Assembly (NCBI GenBank): GCA_965250105.1
Contig: OZ252290.1
Span: 2,976,001-3,040,000 of the forward strand
Reading direction: 5' to 3'
Source: JBCBSK01 sp965250105
GTDB lineage: Bacteria; Pseudomonadota; Alphaproteobacteria; Rhizobiales; Tepidamorphaceae
DNA length: 64,000 nt
Under the pieces are notes generated by a model. It saw only the letters and a program-made list of their open reading frames with translations, was not told the DNA's origin and did no database searches. Shown here in pieces: positions 7,620 through 16,235 of this stretch (positions are counted from its first letter, which is position 1; every line of letters begins with the position of its first letter). The translations under genes and the position numbers were made by a program.

Positions 7620-7631
7620 GTGTGATCACAC
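7620..7631. promoter_or_regulatory. palindromic operator GTGTGATCACAC (copy 2)
   Basis: A perfect 12-bp palindrome 35 bp upstream of the GS-like gene at 6188-7585. It contains the same TGTGATCACA core as 874-883. The likely ligand is the GntR/FadR regulator encoded next door. Confidence 0.75.
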
Positions 7632-7712
7632 GGGCCGGGCTGTCAATCTGCGCTGGGTTGTGCGGGCCGGGCAGGGGGCGGGTTCACCGCCGATCGCGAT
7701 CGGCGATCCAGG

Positions 7713-8414
7713 CTAGGGATCGACGACGGAGGTGCCGATCAGTGCCATGCCGTCGTCGATATCGTTGCGGATCGCCAGCACCAGCCCCTCGGCATCGCCC
7801 TGTTCGATCGCGGCAAGCGCCTGCTGGTGGTAGTCGACCAGCGTCTTGGTGCCGACGAGGCCATAGGCGACCCGCATGAAGGGGCTGAATTGAAGCCACA
7901 GGCTTTCCACCAGCGGCACCAGGACGTCGGACGGCGCGGCGTTGTAGAGCGTGAAATGGAAGCCGAAATTCGCCGTGATATAGCCTTCGACATCGCCGCT
8001 CTTCAGCGCGTTGTCGAGCGTCTCGTCGATCTCGCGCATGCGGCGCAGGGTCCGCTTGTCGACATGGCCGAGCGCGCGGCGGGCCGCCTCGGGTTCGAGC
8101 GCCCGGCGCGCGGCGACGATCTCCTGGAACCGGCCCGGCGTCATTTCCGGCACCAGGATGCGACGGTTCTGACCCAGCGTCAGGGCGCGTTCGGCAACCA
8201 GCCGCGACACGGCGTCGCGCACCGGCATCGGGCTGACGCCAAGCTCGCCGGCGAGCTTTCTGAGCGTCATGCCGCGCCCCGGCACGACCTGCCCGGTCAT
8301 GATGCGGCCGCGAATCTCGCGATAGACCTGTTCGTGAAGCTTGGCCGGCGGCGCGGCATCGTCCTGGCCCGCGACCGGGCTTTCATCAGGGGAAATCAGG
8401 GCCTGCGGGTCCAT
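7713..8414 (-). CDS. GntR family regulator, FadR/FCD subfamily
   Basis: A 233-residue DNA-binding regulator. Residues about 25-95 form the winged helix (HEQVYREIRGRIMTGQVVPGRGMTLRKLAGELGVSPMPVRDAVSRLVAERALTL), followed by an FCD ligand-binding domain with the metal/ligand histidines in FHFTLYNAAP and VDYHQQALAAIEQGDAEG. It lies between two PuuA-like genes and is divergent from the second one. The palindrome centred at 8447-8448 lies about 30 bp upstream of its own start, which suggests autoregulation and control of the polyamine regulon with a polyamine or gamma-glutamyl intermediate as inducer. The latter is inference. Confidence 0.9.
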   Translation of the reverse strand: MDPQALISPDESPVAGQDDAAPPAKLHEQVYREIRGRIMTGQVVPGRGMTLRKLAGELGVSPMPVRDAVSRLVAERALTLGQNRRILVPEMTPGRFQEIVAARRALEPEAARRALGHVDKRTLRRMREIDETLDNALKSGDVEGYITANFGFHFTLYNAAPSDVLVPLVESLWLQFSPFMRVAYGLVGTKTLVDYHQQALAAIEQGDAEGLVLAIRNDIDDGMALIGTSVVDP

Positions 8415-8442
8415 GGAGCCTTCGTTGACAGGTGGCGATGGC

Positions 8443-8452
8443 CGTGATCACA
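8443..8452. promoter_or_regulatory. palindromic operator CGTGATCACA (copy 3)
   Basis: The GTGATCAC core at 8444-8451 matches copies 1 and 2 with one flank change. It lies in the divergent region between the GntR gene (start 8414) and the second GS-like gene (start 8586), so it can control both. Confidence 0.7.
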
Positions 8453-8585
8453 CTGCCGCCTGTTTCATCGGCATGTCATGCACGATGCAAGCCTTTCAGA
8501 GTTTGCCGCCGACCGCAATCCGTGTCGCCGGCAAACGCCACCCCGAAGTCCAAACCGACGTCCAACCCCGAGCCGAGAGCTTACC

Positions 8586-9956
8586 ATGCCGCGAGACGCT
8601 GCGCCGGCGACCGAAGAGGCCCGCGCTTTTCTTCAGGCCCATCCGGATATCGAGAAGATCGAGTTTTTGATGCCGGACCTGCATGGCGTGGTGCGCGGCA
8701 AATGGGGCCCGGCCGCGAGCCTCGCCAAGGCGTTCACCGACGGCGTTCCCTTGCCCTATTCGACCTTCGGCTTCGATGTCTGGGGGCGGGAATGCGAGCC
8801 GACGGGACTGCATATCGAGACAGGCGACAAGGACGGCATCTGCCTCGGCGTGCCGGGCACGGTGGCGCGCGTGCCCTGGGCCGAGCGGCCGACCGCGCAA
8901 GTGCTGATGGCGCTGCATGCGCCCGACGGTACGCCCTGGTTCGGCGATCCGCGCCATGTGCTCAAGCGCATCGTCGACCGGTTCGCCGCGCGCGGGCTGA
9001 CGCCGGTCGTCGCCTTCGAGCTCGAATTCTATCTCGTCGATCCGGGCTTCGATCCGGTGCGCGATGTGGCGCCACGTCCGGTCGGCCATGTGCCCGACGG
9101 CCTCGAACGCCAGCATATGTATGCGGTCGACGAACTCGAAAAGCACGAAGCCTTCTTCGCCGAGGTGACGGCGGCGGGGGCCCTGCAGGACGTGCCGCTC
9201 GACACGACGATTTCCGAAGCCGGCCCGGGCCAGTTCGAGATCAACCTCTTACACCGGCCGGACTGCCTGCGGGCGGCCGACGATGCGGTGCTGCTCAGGC
9301 GCATGATTACCGGTATCGCCCGGCGCCGGGGCCTGAAGGCGACCTTCATGGCAAAGCCGTTCCCCGACTGGCCGGGTAATGGCATGCATATGCATGTCAG
9401 CCTGATCGACGACGACGGCGTCAACATCTTCGCCGAGGATGGCGCGGGGCAGGAGCGCCTCGGCCATGCGATCCAGGGCTGCCTCGACACCATGCCCGAC
9501 GCGCTGGCGCTGTTCATCAATTCCTATAACGGCTATCGCCGGCTGGCGCCGAACAGCTATGCGCCGACGCGGATCACCTGGGGCACCGACAACCGATCGG
9601 TCGCCGTCCGCGTGCCCAATGCGAAGCCCGGCGCCCGGCGCCTCGAACACCGGATCTCGGGCGCCGACGCTAATCCGCATCTCGCGCTGGCCGCCATCCT
9701 CGCCGGCATGCTGCACGGGCTCGATGCGAAACAGGCCCCGCCGCCGCCGGTGGAGGGCAGCGCCTATGACGGGCGCGGAGCCGGCGCGACCTTGTCCGAC
9801 GACATGACGCTCGCGGTCGCGCGGTTCGCCGCCTCCGACTTCGTTTCGGATGGGCTCGGCGCCGACTTCCGCCATATCTTCACCGAGCTGAAGCGGGCGG
9901 AACGCGACGTCTTCGCGGGCCAGGTGTCGCGTCTCGAATACGAGACCTATCTCTGA
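8586..9956 (+). CDS. glutamine synthetase family protein, PuuA-like, second copy
   Basis: A 456-residue member of the same family as 6188-7585 but clearly diverged from it. Blocks include EKIEFLMPDLHGVVRGKWGP, GPGQFEINLLHRPDC, GNGMHMHVSLIDDDG, NSYNGYRRLAPNSYAPTRITWGTDNRSVAVRVP and EHRISGADANPHLALAAILAGMLHGL. It likely catalyses ATP-dependent gamma-glutamylation of an amine in the cytoplasm. ATG 8586 (preceded by GAGAG) is chosen rather than the in-frame start 36 codons earlier, which overlaps the regulatory region. It is divergent from the GntR gene. Two copies suggest different amine substrates or successive steps. Confidence 0.88.
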   Translation: MPRDAAPATEEARAFLQAHPDIEKIEFLMPDLHGVVRGKWGPAASLAKAFTDGVPLPYSTFGFDVWGRECEPTGLHIETGDKDGICLGVPGTVARVPWAERPTAQVLMALHAPDGTPWFGDPRHVLKRIVDRFAARGLTPVVAFELEFYLVDPGFDPVRDVAPRPVGHVPDGLERQHMYAVDELEKHEAFFAEVTAAGALQDVPLDTTISEAGPGQFEINLLHRPDCLRAADDAVLLRRMITGIARRRGLKATFMAKPFPDWPGNGMHMHVSLIDDDGVNIFAEDGAGQERLGHAIQGCLDTMPDALALFINSYNGYRRLAPNSYAPTRITWGTDNRSVAVRVPNAKPGARRLEHRISGADANPHLALAAILAGMLHGLDAKQAPPPPVEGSAYDGRGAGATLSDDMTLAVARFAASDFVSDGLGADFRHIFTELKRAERDVFAGQVSRLEYETYL

Positions 9957-9981
9957 CAAGCCAGTTTACGCGCCGATCCGG

Positions 9982-11871
9982 TCAGCCGTCCGACGGGTCT
10001 GAGCCTCTGGGTGCCGCGCCATCTTGTCCAGGCGCCACGGGAGCGTCGTCGTCGACCCGATCACGCAGCAGCCGGTTGAGATCGGGCAGGATGAGCGGAT
10101 GGCTCAGCGGACCGGTGATGACGAAGGGCAGCGTCAGCGCCGCCGCCGTGTCGCCGGCCTGATCGCCCGGCGTTTCGGGCACGACCAGCGCGCCGCGTCC
10201 GGCCACGGTGAGGTCGACGAGATCGATCTGGGTGTCGGCGGTCAGCGTCACGTCGCCACCGTCGATATCGAGCCGGTCGCTGCGGGCCAGCCCGTCGCCG
10301 ATCTCGAAGCGTGCGCTTAATGTCTCGAAGCGTGTCGAGGTGCGCCGGTCGGGCGCGAGGCCTGTGAGATCGCCGGCTTCGAGCGCGCGCGCCATGCGGG
10401 CCAGATCGAGCCCGCGCACCTCGCCGCCGGCGACACGGATATCGGCATATCCGGTGAGCGCCTGGATGAGGCTCCGTTCGGCGGTCGCCCGGCCGCTGAT
10501 CTGGGCGCTCGCATCGGCGCGCCCCTCGAGCGCCATCACGCCGCCGCCATCGATCATGTCGCCGATGTCGATCTCGCGCAGATTGCCGGTCAGCGTCATC
10601 ACATAGGCCTCGCCATCGGGCGCGAGCGTCAGCGTGCCCATGCCGCGACCGCCGAGAAAGCGGGTCTCGCCGATGCCGAGCGTTAGCTTGCGATCTTCGA
10701 GATGCGCGGTCGCCGCCGAGGCGCCCAGCCGGAACGACCCGGCCCGCACCTGATTGGCCGACAGCCTGAGATCGGCCGTCAGATCGTCGGGGAAGGCATG
10801 GCTTAGCCGGCGGCCGAGCGTGTCATAGGTCAGCCGGTCGGCGGCGTCCCTATCGGCATCAGGCGGCGACAGAACGCGGGTCAGATTCAGCGTGTCGAAA
10901 TCGAGCGTGCCGGTCAGGTCAAGCGCACCGTCGCGGTCGGCGATGATCACGCTGCCCTGGCCGCTATTGCCGTCGAAGCTCAGCGACAGGTCGCCGAGCG
11001 CGACCTGCGATCCGACCAGCGACATGTCGGCCGTGGCGGAGATGTTCTCCAGGCCCTCGATATCGGTTTCGGAATAGCCGAGCCAGGCGAGCCAGCGGTC
11101 GAGCGCCGGGATGCCGGCGATCAGCCGGCCTTCCATGATCAGGCTACCCGAATAGGCCGCCGCCCCGTCGAAGGACAGGGTCGAGATTGGCGCGGCGAGT
11201 TGCAGGCGGGTGCCGCTGAACCGACCGGCGAAGAAGTCGATCAGGCTCGCCGTCGACAGCGAGCCCGATACCCTCTCGTCGCGATGGTCGAGCGCGCCGG
11301 CAATCGTCAGCGGCCGGTCGAGGGCCGCCAGTTCGATCGTCAGATCGGCATCGCTCAGGACCGTAACCCGGCCGGCGCCTTCGAGCCGGAACGTGCCGTC
11401 GACGATGGTCAGATGGCCGAGCCTGATATCGGCGATATCGGTGGGCGCGCCCTCGATCGCCGCGTCGATCTGATCGACCACCGCGCCGCGCCCGTCTGGC
11501 GTTTCCGCCCGGCCCCGGAACCTGTCGAGATCGATGGTGATGTCGGGCCGGGTCAAGGTTGCCTGGCGCTGGCGGATGCGGCCGGCGAACAGATCGCGCA
11601 GCCTTATGTCGACCTGCACGACGGGAATGGTGACGCTGGCCGGCGCGCTCGTCGTCGGCGCCATGTCGAGATCGCGGATCCGCACCCTCGGCCAGGGAAA
11701 GGTGACGAAGCTCACCTCGCCGCGGCCGATCTCGTGCAGGCCCGACAGGCGCTCGACTTCATCGATGACTTCGGTGGCCAGCCGGTCGACCGAGATGAGG
11801 CGCGGCAGCGCCAGCAGACCCACCGCAGCGACCACCGCGCCGAACGCGAACAGGATCAAGAACCGCTTCAT
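9982..11871 (-). CDS. AsmA family protein
   Basis: A 629-residue protein with one N-terminal membrane anchor (MKRFLILFAFGAVVAAVGLLALPRLI) followed by the AsmA N-terminal domain (VERLSGLHEIGRGEVSFVTFPWPRVRIRDLDMAP) and a long beta-rich periplasmic region ending in the AsmA-like C-terminal part (GGGVMALEGRADASAQISGRATAERSLIQALTGYADIRVAGGEVRGLDLARM). Proteins of this family belong to the bridge-like lipid-transfer/outer-membrane biogenesis group. The start at 11871 places the membrane segment at the terminus; the longer frame adds 16 unlikely residues. It is convergent with the second GS-like gene, with only 25 bp between stops. Confidence 0.85.
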   Translation of the reverse strand: MKRFLILFAFGAVVAAVGLLALPRLISVDRLATEVIDEVERLSGLHEIGRGEVSFVTFPWPRVRIRDLDMAPTTSAPASVTIPVVQVDIRLRDLFAGRIRQRQATLTRPDITIDLDRFRGRAETPDGRGAVVDQIDAAIEGAPTDIADIRLGHLTIVDGTFRLEGAGRVTVLSDADLTIELAALDRPLTIAGALDHRDERVSGSLSTASLIDFFAGRFSGTRLQLAAPISTLSFDGAAAYSGSLIMEGRLIAGIPALDRWLAWLGYSETDIEGLENISATADMSLVGSQVALGDLSLSFDGNSGQGSVIIADRDGALDLTGTLDFDTLNLTRVLSPPDADRDAADRLTYDTLGRRLSHAFPDDLTADLRLSANQVRAGSFRLGASAATAHLEDRKLTLGIGETRFLGGRGMGTLTLAPDGEAYVMTLTGNLREIDIGDMIDGGGVMALEGRADASAQISGRATAERSLIQALTGYADIRVAGGEVRGLDLARMARALEAGDLTGLAPDRRTSTRFETLSARFEIGDGLARSDRLDIDGGDVTLTADTQIDLVDLTVAGRGALVVPETPGDQAGDTAAALTLPFVITGPLSHPLILPDLNRLLRDRVDDDAPVAPGQDGAAPRGSDPSDG

Positions 11872-12200
11872 GGACCACCACGCTGGCACCATCATGCCGG
11901 CATCCGCCGGCCGGACCAATCGCGCTGCCGCATCGCGTTGACCCCCAGCCTCCCCGCGGCCACTATAAGTCCCGGATGTGCTTGGTCAAATCCTGTTCGC
12001 GGCAAATGTGGATAGCGGTCGCGGGTGGTGGCCGCGTGGCGCGGTGTCGCACCTGACAGGCCGCCCACATGGTTGGCTCTTGACCGGGCGGAACCGGCAT
12101 TGAACAACTCTTTCTGGAACCGCCCGGCACCTGCCTGCCGACCGGGTGGCCCAGGGGAAGAAACGACCGGTCGCCAGCCGGCCGAGACAGTGAGACCGCC
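11872..12200. other. divergent intergenic region, AsmA / acetoacetate-CoA ligase
   Basis: About 330 bp without a gene between two divergent start codons, so it should hold both promoters. No strong inverted repeat or recognised operator was found on reading. Confidence 0.4.
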
Positions 12201-14156
12201 ATGACCGACGCACCACTTTGGACCCCGCCCGCCGACCGCGTGGCGGCGGCCACGATCACCCGCTTCATGGCCGAACTCGCCGCGCGGACCGGGCGTGCAT
12301 TGACCGGCTATGACGATCTGCATCGCGCCTCCATCGATGATCGCGAGGCCTTCTGGTCGCTGATCTGGGATTTCTGCGGCGTGATCGGTGAGCGCGGCGA
12401 CCGGGTGCTGATCGACGATGCGATGCCCGGCGCGCGCTTTTTCCCCGATGCGCGGCTGAATTTCGCGGAAAACCTGTTGCGCAAGTCCGGCGATGACGAC
12501 GCGATCGTCTTCTGGGGCGAGGACAAGGTGAAGCGCCGGCTGAGCTGGGACGATCTCAGGGCGCGCGTCGCCGAGACCCGCGCTCTGTTGCGCGAGTGCG
12601 GCGTGGGCCGGGGCGACCGGGTCGCCTGCATGATCCCCAACATGCCCGAAGCGGTCATCGTCATGCTGGCCACCGCGTCGCTGGGCGCGATCTTCTCGTC
12701 CTGCTCGCCCGATTTCGGCGCGCGTGGTGTGCTCGACCGGTTCGGCCAGATCGAGCCCAAGGTGTTCGTCACCTGCGATGGCTACTGGTATAATGGCAAG
12801 CCCATCGAGATCGCCGGCAAGCTCGTCGAGATCCTCGACCATCTGCCGACGGTGGGTCATGCCTTCATCGTCGACTATCTCGGCAAGGCCGACGAGGTGG
12901 CGGCCGGGCTTCAGCGCGCCGAAGCCTTCGCGCCGGCGCTGGCGCGGCACCAGGGGGCCGTGCTCGGCTTCGAGCCGATGCCGTTTTCCGCGCCCTTCTA
13001 CATCCTGTTTTCGAGCGGCACGACGGGCGTGCCGAAATGTATCGTCCATTCCGCTGGCGGCACGCTTCTGCAGCATCTCAAGGAGCATCAGCTGCAATGC
13101 GACGTGCGCGATGGCGACCGGCTGTTCTATTTCTCGACCTGCGGCTGGATGATGTGGAACTGGCTCGTCTCGGGTCTTGCGACCGGCGCCACGCTCCTGC
13201 TCTATGACGGGTCGCCGTTCGCGCCCGACGGCAACATCCTGTTCGACTATGCCGATCGCGAGCGCATGACCCAGTTCGGCACCTCGGCGAAATATATCGA
13301 CGCGGTCAAGAAGGCGGAGCTGAGGCCGCGCGACACCCATGATCTCTCCACTGTCAGGCTGATGACCTCGACAGGCTCGCCGCTGGCGCCGGAAAGCTTC
13401 GACTTCGTCTATGACGCGATCAAGCCGGACATCCATCTGGCGTCGATCTCGGGGGGCACCGACATCGTTTCCTGTTTCGTGGGCGGCAGCCCGATCGATC
13501 CGGTCTGGCGGGCGGAAATCCAGCGCCCCGGTCTCGGCATGGCGGTCGAGGTGTGGGACGATGCCGGCAAGCCCGTTGGCCCCGGCGTGAAGGGAGAACT
13601 GGTCTGCACCCGCGCCTTCACCTCGATGCCGGTGATGTTCTGGAACGATCCCGAGGGCGTGAAATACCGCGCCGCCTATTTCGACCGTTTCCCCGGCGTC
13701 TGGTGTCATGGCGACTTCGCCGAATGGACCGACCATCGGGGCATGATCATCCATGGCCGGTCGGATGCCACGCTCAATCCCGGCGGAGTCAGGATCGGCA
13801 CCGCCGAGATCTATGCCCAGGTCGAGCAGATGCCCGAGATCATCGAGGCGCTGGCCATCGGCCAGGACTGGGACAACGATGTCAGGATCGTCCTGTTCGT
13901 GCGTCTCGCCGAGGGTGTCCGCATGGACGACGAGCTGCGCGGCCGGATCAAGACGCAGATCCGTGACGGCGCCTCGCCGCGCCACGTGCCGCAGCGCATC
14001 GTGGCGGTCGACGACATTCCGCGCACCAAGTCGGGCAAGATCACCGAACTCGCGGTGCGCGACGTGGTGCATGGCCGACCGGTGAAGAACGTCGAGGCGC
14101 TGGCCAATCCGGAGGCGCTGCGGCTGTTCGCCGATCTCGAGCCGCTGCAAAGCTGA
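12201..14156 (+). CDS. acetoacetate--CoA ligase
   Basis: A 651-residue ANL-superfamily acyl-CoA synthetase of the length and wording of acetoacetyl-CoA synthetase. It has the N-terminal ACS-type extension (RFMAELAARTGRALTGYDDLHRASIDDREAFWSLIWDFCGV), AMP-binding P-loop FSSGTTGVPKCIVHS, the block ISGGTDIVSCF and the C-terminal PRTKSGK-like motif IPRTKSGKITELAV with the catalytic lysine. It activates acetoacetate from ketone bodies or polyhydroxybutyrate breakdown to acetoacetyl-CoA. Phasin genes and a thiolase elsewhere in the window fit the same storage-polymer metabolism. It stands alone, with the Fe3+ permease starting 53 bp after its stop. Confidence 0.93.
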   Translation: MTDAPLWTPPADRVAAATITRFMAELAARTGRALTGYDDLHRASIDDREAFWSLIWDFCGVIGERGDRVLIDDAMPGARFFPDARLNFAENLLRKSGDDDAIVFWGEDKVKRRLSWDDLRARVAETRALLRECGVGRGDRVACMIPNMPEAVIVMLATASLGAIFSSCSPDFGARGVLDRFGQIEPKVFVTCDGYWYNGKPIEIAGKLVEILDHLPTVGHAFIVDYLGKADEVAAGLQRAEAFAPALARHQGAVLGFEPMPFSAPFYILFSSGTTGVPKCIVHSAGGTLLQHLKEHQLQCDVRDGDRLFYFSTCGWMMWNWLVSGLATGATLLLYDGSPFAPDGNILFDYADRERMTQFGTSAKYIDAVKKAELRPRDTHDLSTVRLMTSTGSPLAPESFDFVYDAIKPDIHLASISGGTDIVSCFVGGSPIDPVWRAEIQRPGLGMAVEVWDDAGKPVGPGVKGELVCTRAFTSMPVMFWNDPEGVKYRAAYFDRFPGVWCHGDFAEWTDHRGMIIHGRSDATLNPGGVRIGTAEIYAQVEQMPEIIEALAIGQDWDNDVRIVLFVRLAEGVRMDDELRGRIKTQIRDGASPRHVPQRIVAVDDIPRTKSGKITELAVRDVVHGRPVKNVEALANPEALRLFADLEPLQS

Positions 14157-14209
14157 TGGCGGCCGGCGGCGCATGACGGTCGGGTGAGTGGCGGACGCAT
14201 GGGTTTCGA

Positions 14210-15895
14210 ATGACCGTTCAGATCGGACAGGCTGACCTGTCGGCGGCGCAACGCCGGCCAATGCGCGGCGGCTGGTGGCTGGTTCTGCCGGCGCTGGCCA
14301 TCGCGGTGCTCCTGTCCATGCCGGTCTTCACCGTGCTCGCATCGGTGTTTCAGGAATCCGAAGGCGCCTGGCAGCGGCTCGCCGACACCGTGTTGTGGAC
14401 CTATGTCGCCAACACGATCGCCATGGTCATCTTCGTCGGGCTCGGCGTCTTCGTCATCGGCGTCGGCTGCGCCTGGCTCGTCACCATGTGCCGGTTTCCC
14501 GGCCGGCGCCTGTTCGAATGGGCGCTGATCCTGCCCTTGGCCTTTCCGGCCTATGTCATCGCCTATGCCTATACCGATTTCCTGCAGCATCCGGGCCCGG
14601 TGCAGACCTTGCTGCGCGACGTCACCGGCTGGGGGCCGCGCGACTACTGGTTCCCGAACATCCGGTCGCTCGAAGGCGCCATCGCGATGTTCGTCCTGGT
14701 GCTCTACCCTTATGTCTATCTTCTGACGCGGGCGGTGTTCCTGCATCACTCGGTCGCCGCCTTCGAGGTCAGCCGCACGCTCGGGCGCACCGCCTGGCGC
14801 TCCTTCGTCGAGGTGGCGCTGCCTTTGGCGCGCCCGGCCATCGTCATCGGCGTGTCGCTGGCGCTGATGGAGACGCTGGCCGATTTCGGCACCGTCGCCC
14901 ATTTCGGCGTCCAGACCTTCACCACCGGCATCTACCGCGCCTGGTTCTCGATGGGCGACCGGATCGCGGCGGCGCAATTGTCCGCGACGATGCTGATTTT
15001 CGTGCTCGCCCTGATCCTCATCGAGCGCTGGCAGCGTGGCGGCGCGCGCTTTCATCAGGCCGGCCGCAAGATGCAGGACCTGCCCGAGTTCCGCCTCAGC
15101 GGCTGGCGGGCCTTCGGCGCCACATTGTTCTGTGCCACGCCGTTGGTGCTCGGCTTCATCCTGCCGATCCTGATCCTCCTGTCGCTGGCGTCGCGTGGCG
15201 GCCACAACCCGTTCAGCGAGCGCTATGCGACGCTGATCTTCAACTCCTTCACGCTGGCCGGCGTCACCGCGATCCTCGCCGTCCTGATCGCGTTGCTGCT
15301 GGCCTATGCGCAGCGGCTCGCGCCGGGCTGGCCGACCAATCTCGCCAACCGCGTCGCGAGCCTTGGCTATGCGGTGCCAGGCTCGATCGTCGCGGTCGGC
15401 ATCCTCATTCCGCTGACCACCTTCGACAATGCGGTCGATGCCTGGATGCGCGCGACCGTCGGCATTTCGACCGGGCTGATCCTGACCGGCACGATCGCGG
15501 CGCTGATCTTCGCCTATCTCGTGCGCTTCATGGCCGTAGCGCTGAACACGGTGGACGCGGCGCTGATCAAGATCACCGACCGGATGGACGATGCGGCGCG
15601 CGCGCTCGGCTGCGGACCGGGCGGCACGCTGGTGCGGGTGCATGCGCCGATCCTGCGCGGTAGCCTGTTGACGGCGGGGCTGATCGTCTTCGTCGACGTC
15701 ATGAAGGAACTGCCGGCGACGCTGATCATGCGTCCGTTCAATTTCGACACGCTGGCCGTGCAGGCCTATCGGCTGGCGTCCGATGAGAGGCTCACCCAGG
15801 CGGCGACGCCGGCGCTGATCATCGTCGCGGCAGGCGTCATACCGGTGATCTTGCTGAGCTGGCAGATCGGCCGCTCGCGGCCCGGCGGGCGCTAG
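14210..15895 (+). CDS. Fe3+ ABC transporter permease (FbpB-like, fused two-domain)
   Basis: A 561-residue inner-membrane permease with about twelve hydrophobic segments in two homologous halves, as in FbpB/SfuB/AfuB iron permeases. EAA loops for ATPase contact are seen in both halves: FEVSRTLGRTAWRSFVEVALPLARPAI and DDAARALGCGPGGTLVRVHAPILRGSLL. It would move ferric iron, or a related ion, delivered by a periplasmic binding protein. The probable partner binding protein is encoded convergently at 16236-17279; no ATPase gene lies nearby. The stop codon overlaps the start of a dispersed repeat (CTAGAGC). Confidence 0.9.
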   Translation: MTVQIGQADLSAAQRRPMRGGWWLVLPALAIAVLLSMPVFTVLASVFQESEGAWQRLADTVLWTYVANTIAMVIFVGLGVFVIGVGCAWLVTMCRFPGRRLFEWALILPLAFPAYVIAYAYTDFLQHPGPVQTLLRDVTGWGPRDYWFPNIRSLEGAIAMFVLVLYPYVYLLTRAVFLHHSVAAFEVSRTLGRTAWRSFVEVALPLARPAIVIGVSLALMETLADFGTVAHFGVQTFTTGIYRAWFSMGDRIAAAQLSATMLIFVLALILIERWQRGGARFHQAGRKMQDLPEFRLSGWRAFGATLFCATPLVLGFILPILILLSLASRGGHNPFSERYATLIFNSFTLAGVTAILAVLIALLLAYAQRLAPGWPTNLANRVASLGYAVPGSIVAVGILIPLTTFDNAVDAWMRATVGISTGLILTGTIAALIFAYLVRFMAVALNTVDAALIKITDRMDDAARALGCGPGGTLVRVHAPILRGSLLTAGLIVFVDVMKELPATLIMRPFNFDTLAVQAYRLASDERLTQAATPALIIVAAGVIPVILLSWQIGRSRPGGR

Positions 15896-15970
15896 AGCAA
15901 CTCCAGCGAAAATGAGCACCGTGCGGGCAAGCCAACCCGCGTCCGGAATGGCGAGACATCGACGCTCTAG
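15892..15970 (+). repeat. dispersed intergenic repeat type A, copy 1
   Basis: A 79-bp segment bounded by CTAGAGC (15892-15898) and its reverse complement GCTCTAG (15964-15970). The inner part (AGAGCAA..CAGCGAAA..ACCG..GTCCGGAAT) matches a second copy at about 48507-48570 in the same orientation, roughly three quarters identical by eye. The motif resembles short palindromic repeats common between genes in Rhizobiales. Confidence 0.65.
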
Positions 15971-15974
15971 ATCG

Positions 15975-16104
15975 GATCAGGTCTTGGTGGAAGCACATCG
16001 TGGTTCCGCCAAGATCTGTAAATCCGGTCGATGCCAAGGAGATAGACCCGTTTTCCATCCTTTGTCGGTCTCGTCCCGCGATTCCGACAAAGGATGACCT
16101 GATC
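15975..16104. repeat. palindromic intergenic element with three nested stems
   Basis: Outer arms GATCAGGTC (15975-15983) and GACCTGATC (16096-16104) enclose two further hairpins: 15983-15992 with 16004-16013 (10 bp, one wobble), and a perfect 12-bp stem 16057-16068 with 16084-16095. Together they would fold as a three-way junction. No reading frame is supported. It may be a non-autonomous mobile repeat or serve as a termination/stability element between the convergent iron genes. Confidence 0.6.
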
Positions 16105-16142
16105 TGGCCGGAGCATTCCGTCAGCCTCTCTGCCTTCGCCCG

Positions 16143-16178
16143 CAAAACGCAAAACGGGCGCCCCGAAGGGCGCCCGCT
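16143..16178 (-). terminator. rho-independent terminator of the iron-binding protein gene
   Basis: A 9-bp GC stem (CGGGCGCCC at 16155-16163 with 16168-16176, loop CGAA) is followed on the minus strand by TTTTGCGTTTTGC. It lies about 60 bp beyond the stop of the binding-protein gene. Confidence 0.8.
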
Positions 16179-16235
16179 GTCTTGTCCGCGATCGATGATT
16201 CGGTCCGTGACCTGATCAACGCCGGTCGCCTGCGA

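Noticed and set aside
11892..14261. 789-codon open frame on the minus strand
   Set aside because: It is antisense to the acetoacetate-CoA ligase, has low-complexity His/Arg/Gly-rich sequence with no domain, and arises from the high-GC codon bias of the real gene.
13811..15919. 702-codon open frame on the minus strand
   Set aside because: Antisense to the ligase 3' end and the iron permease; the translation is Gln/Arg/Asp-rich without any fold or start signal.
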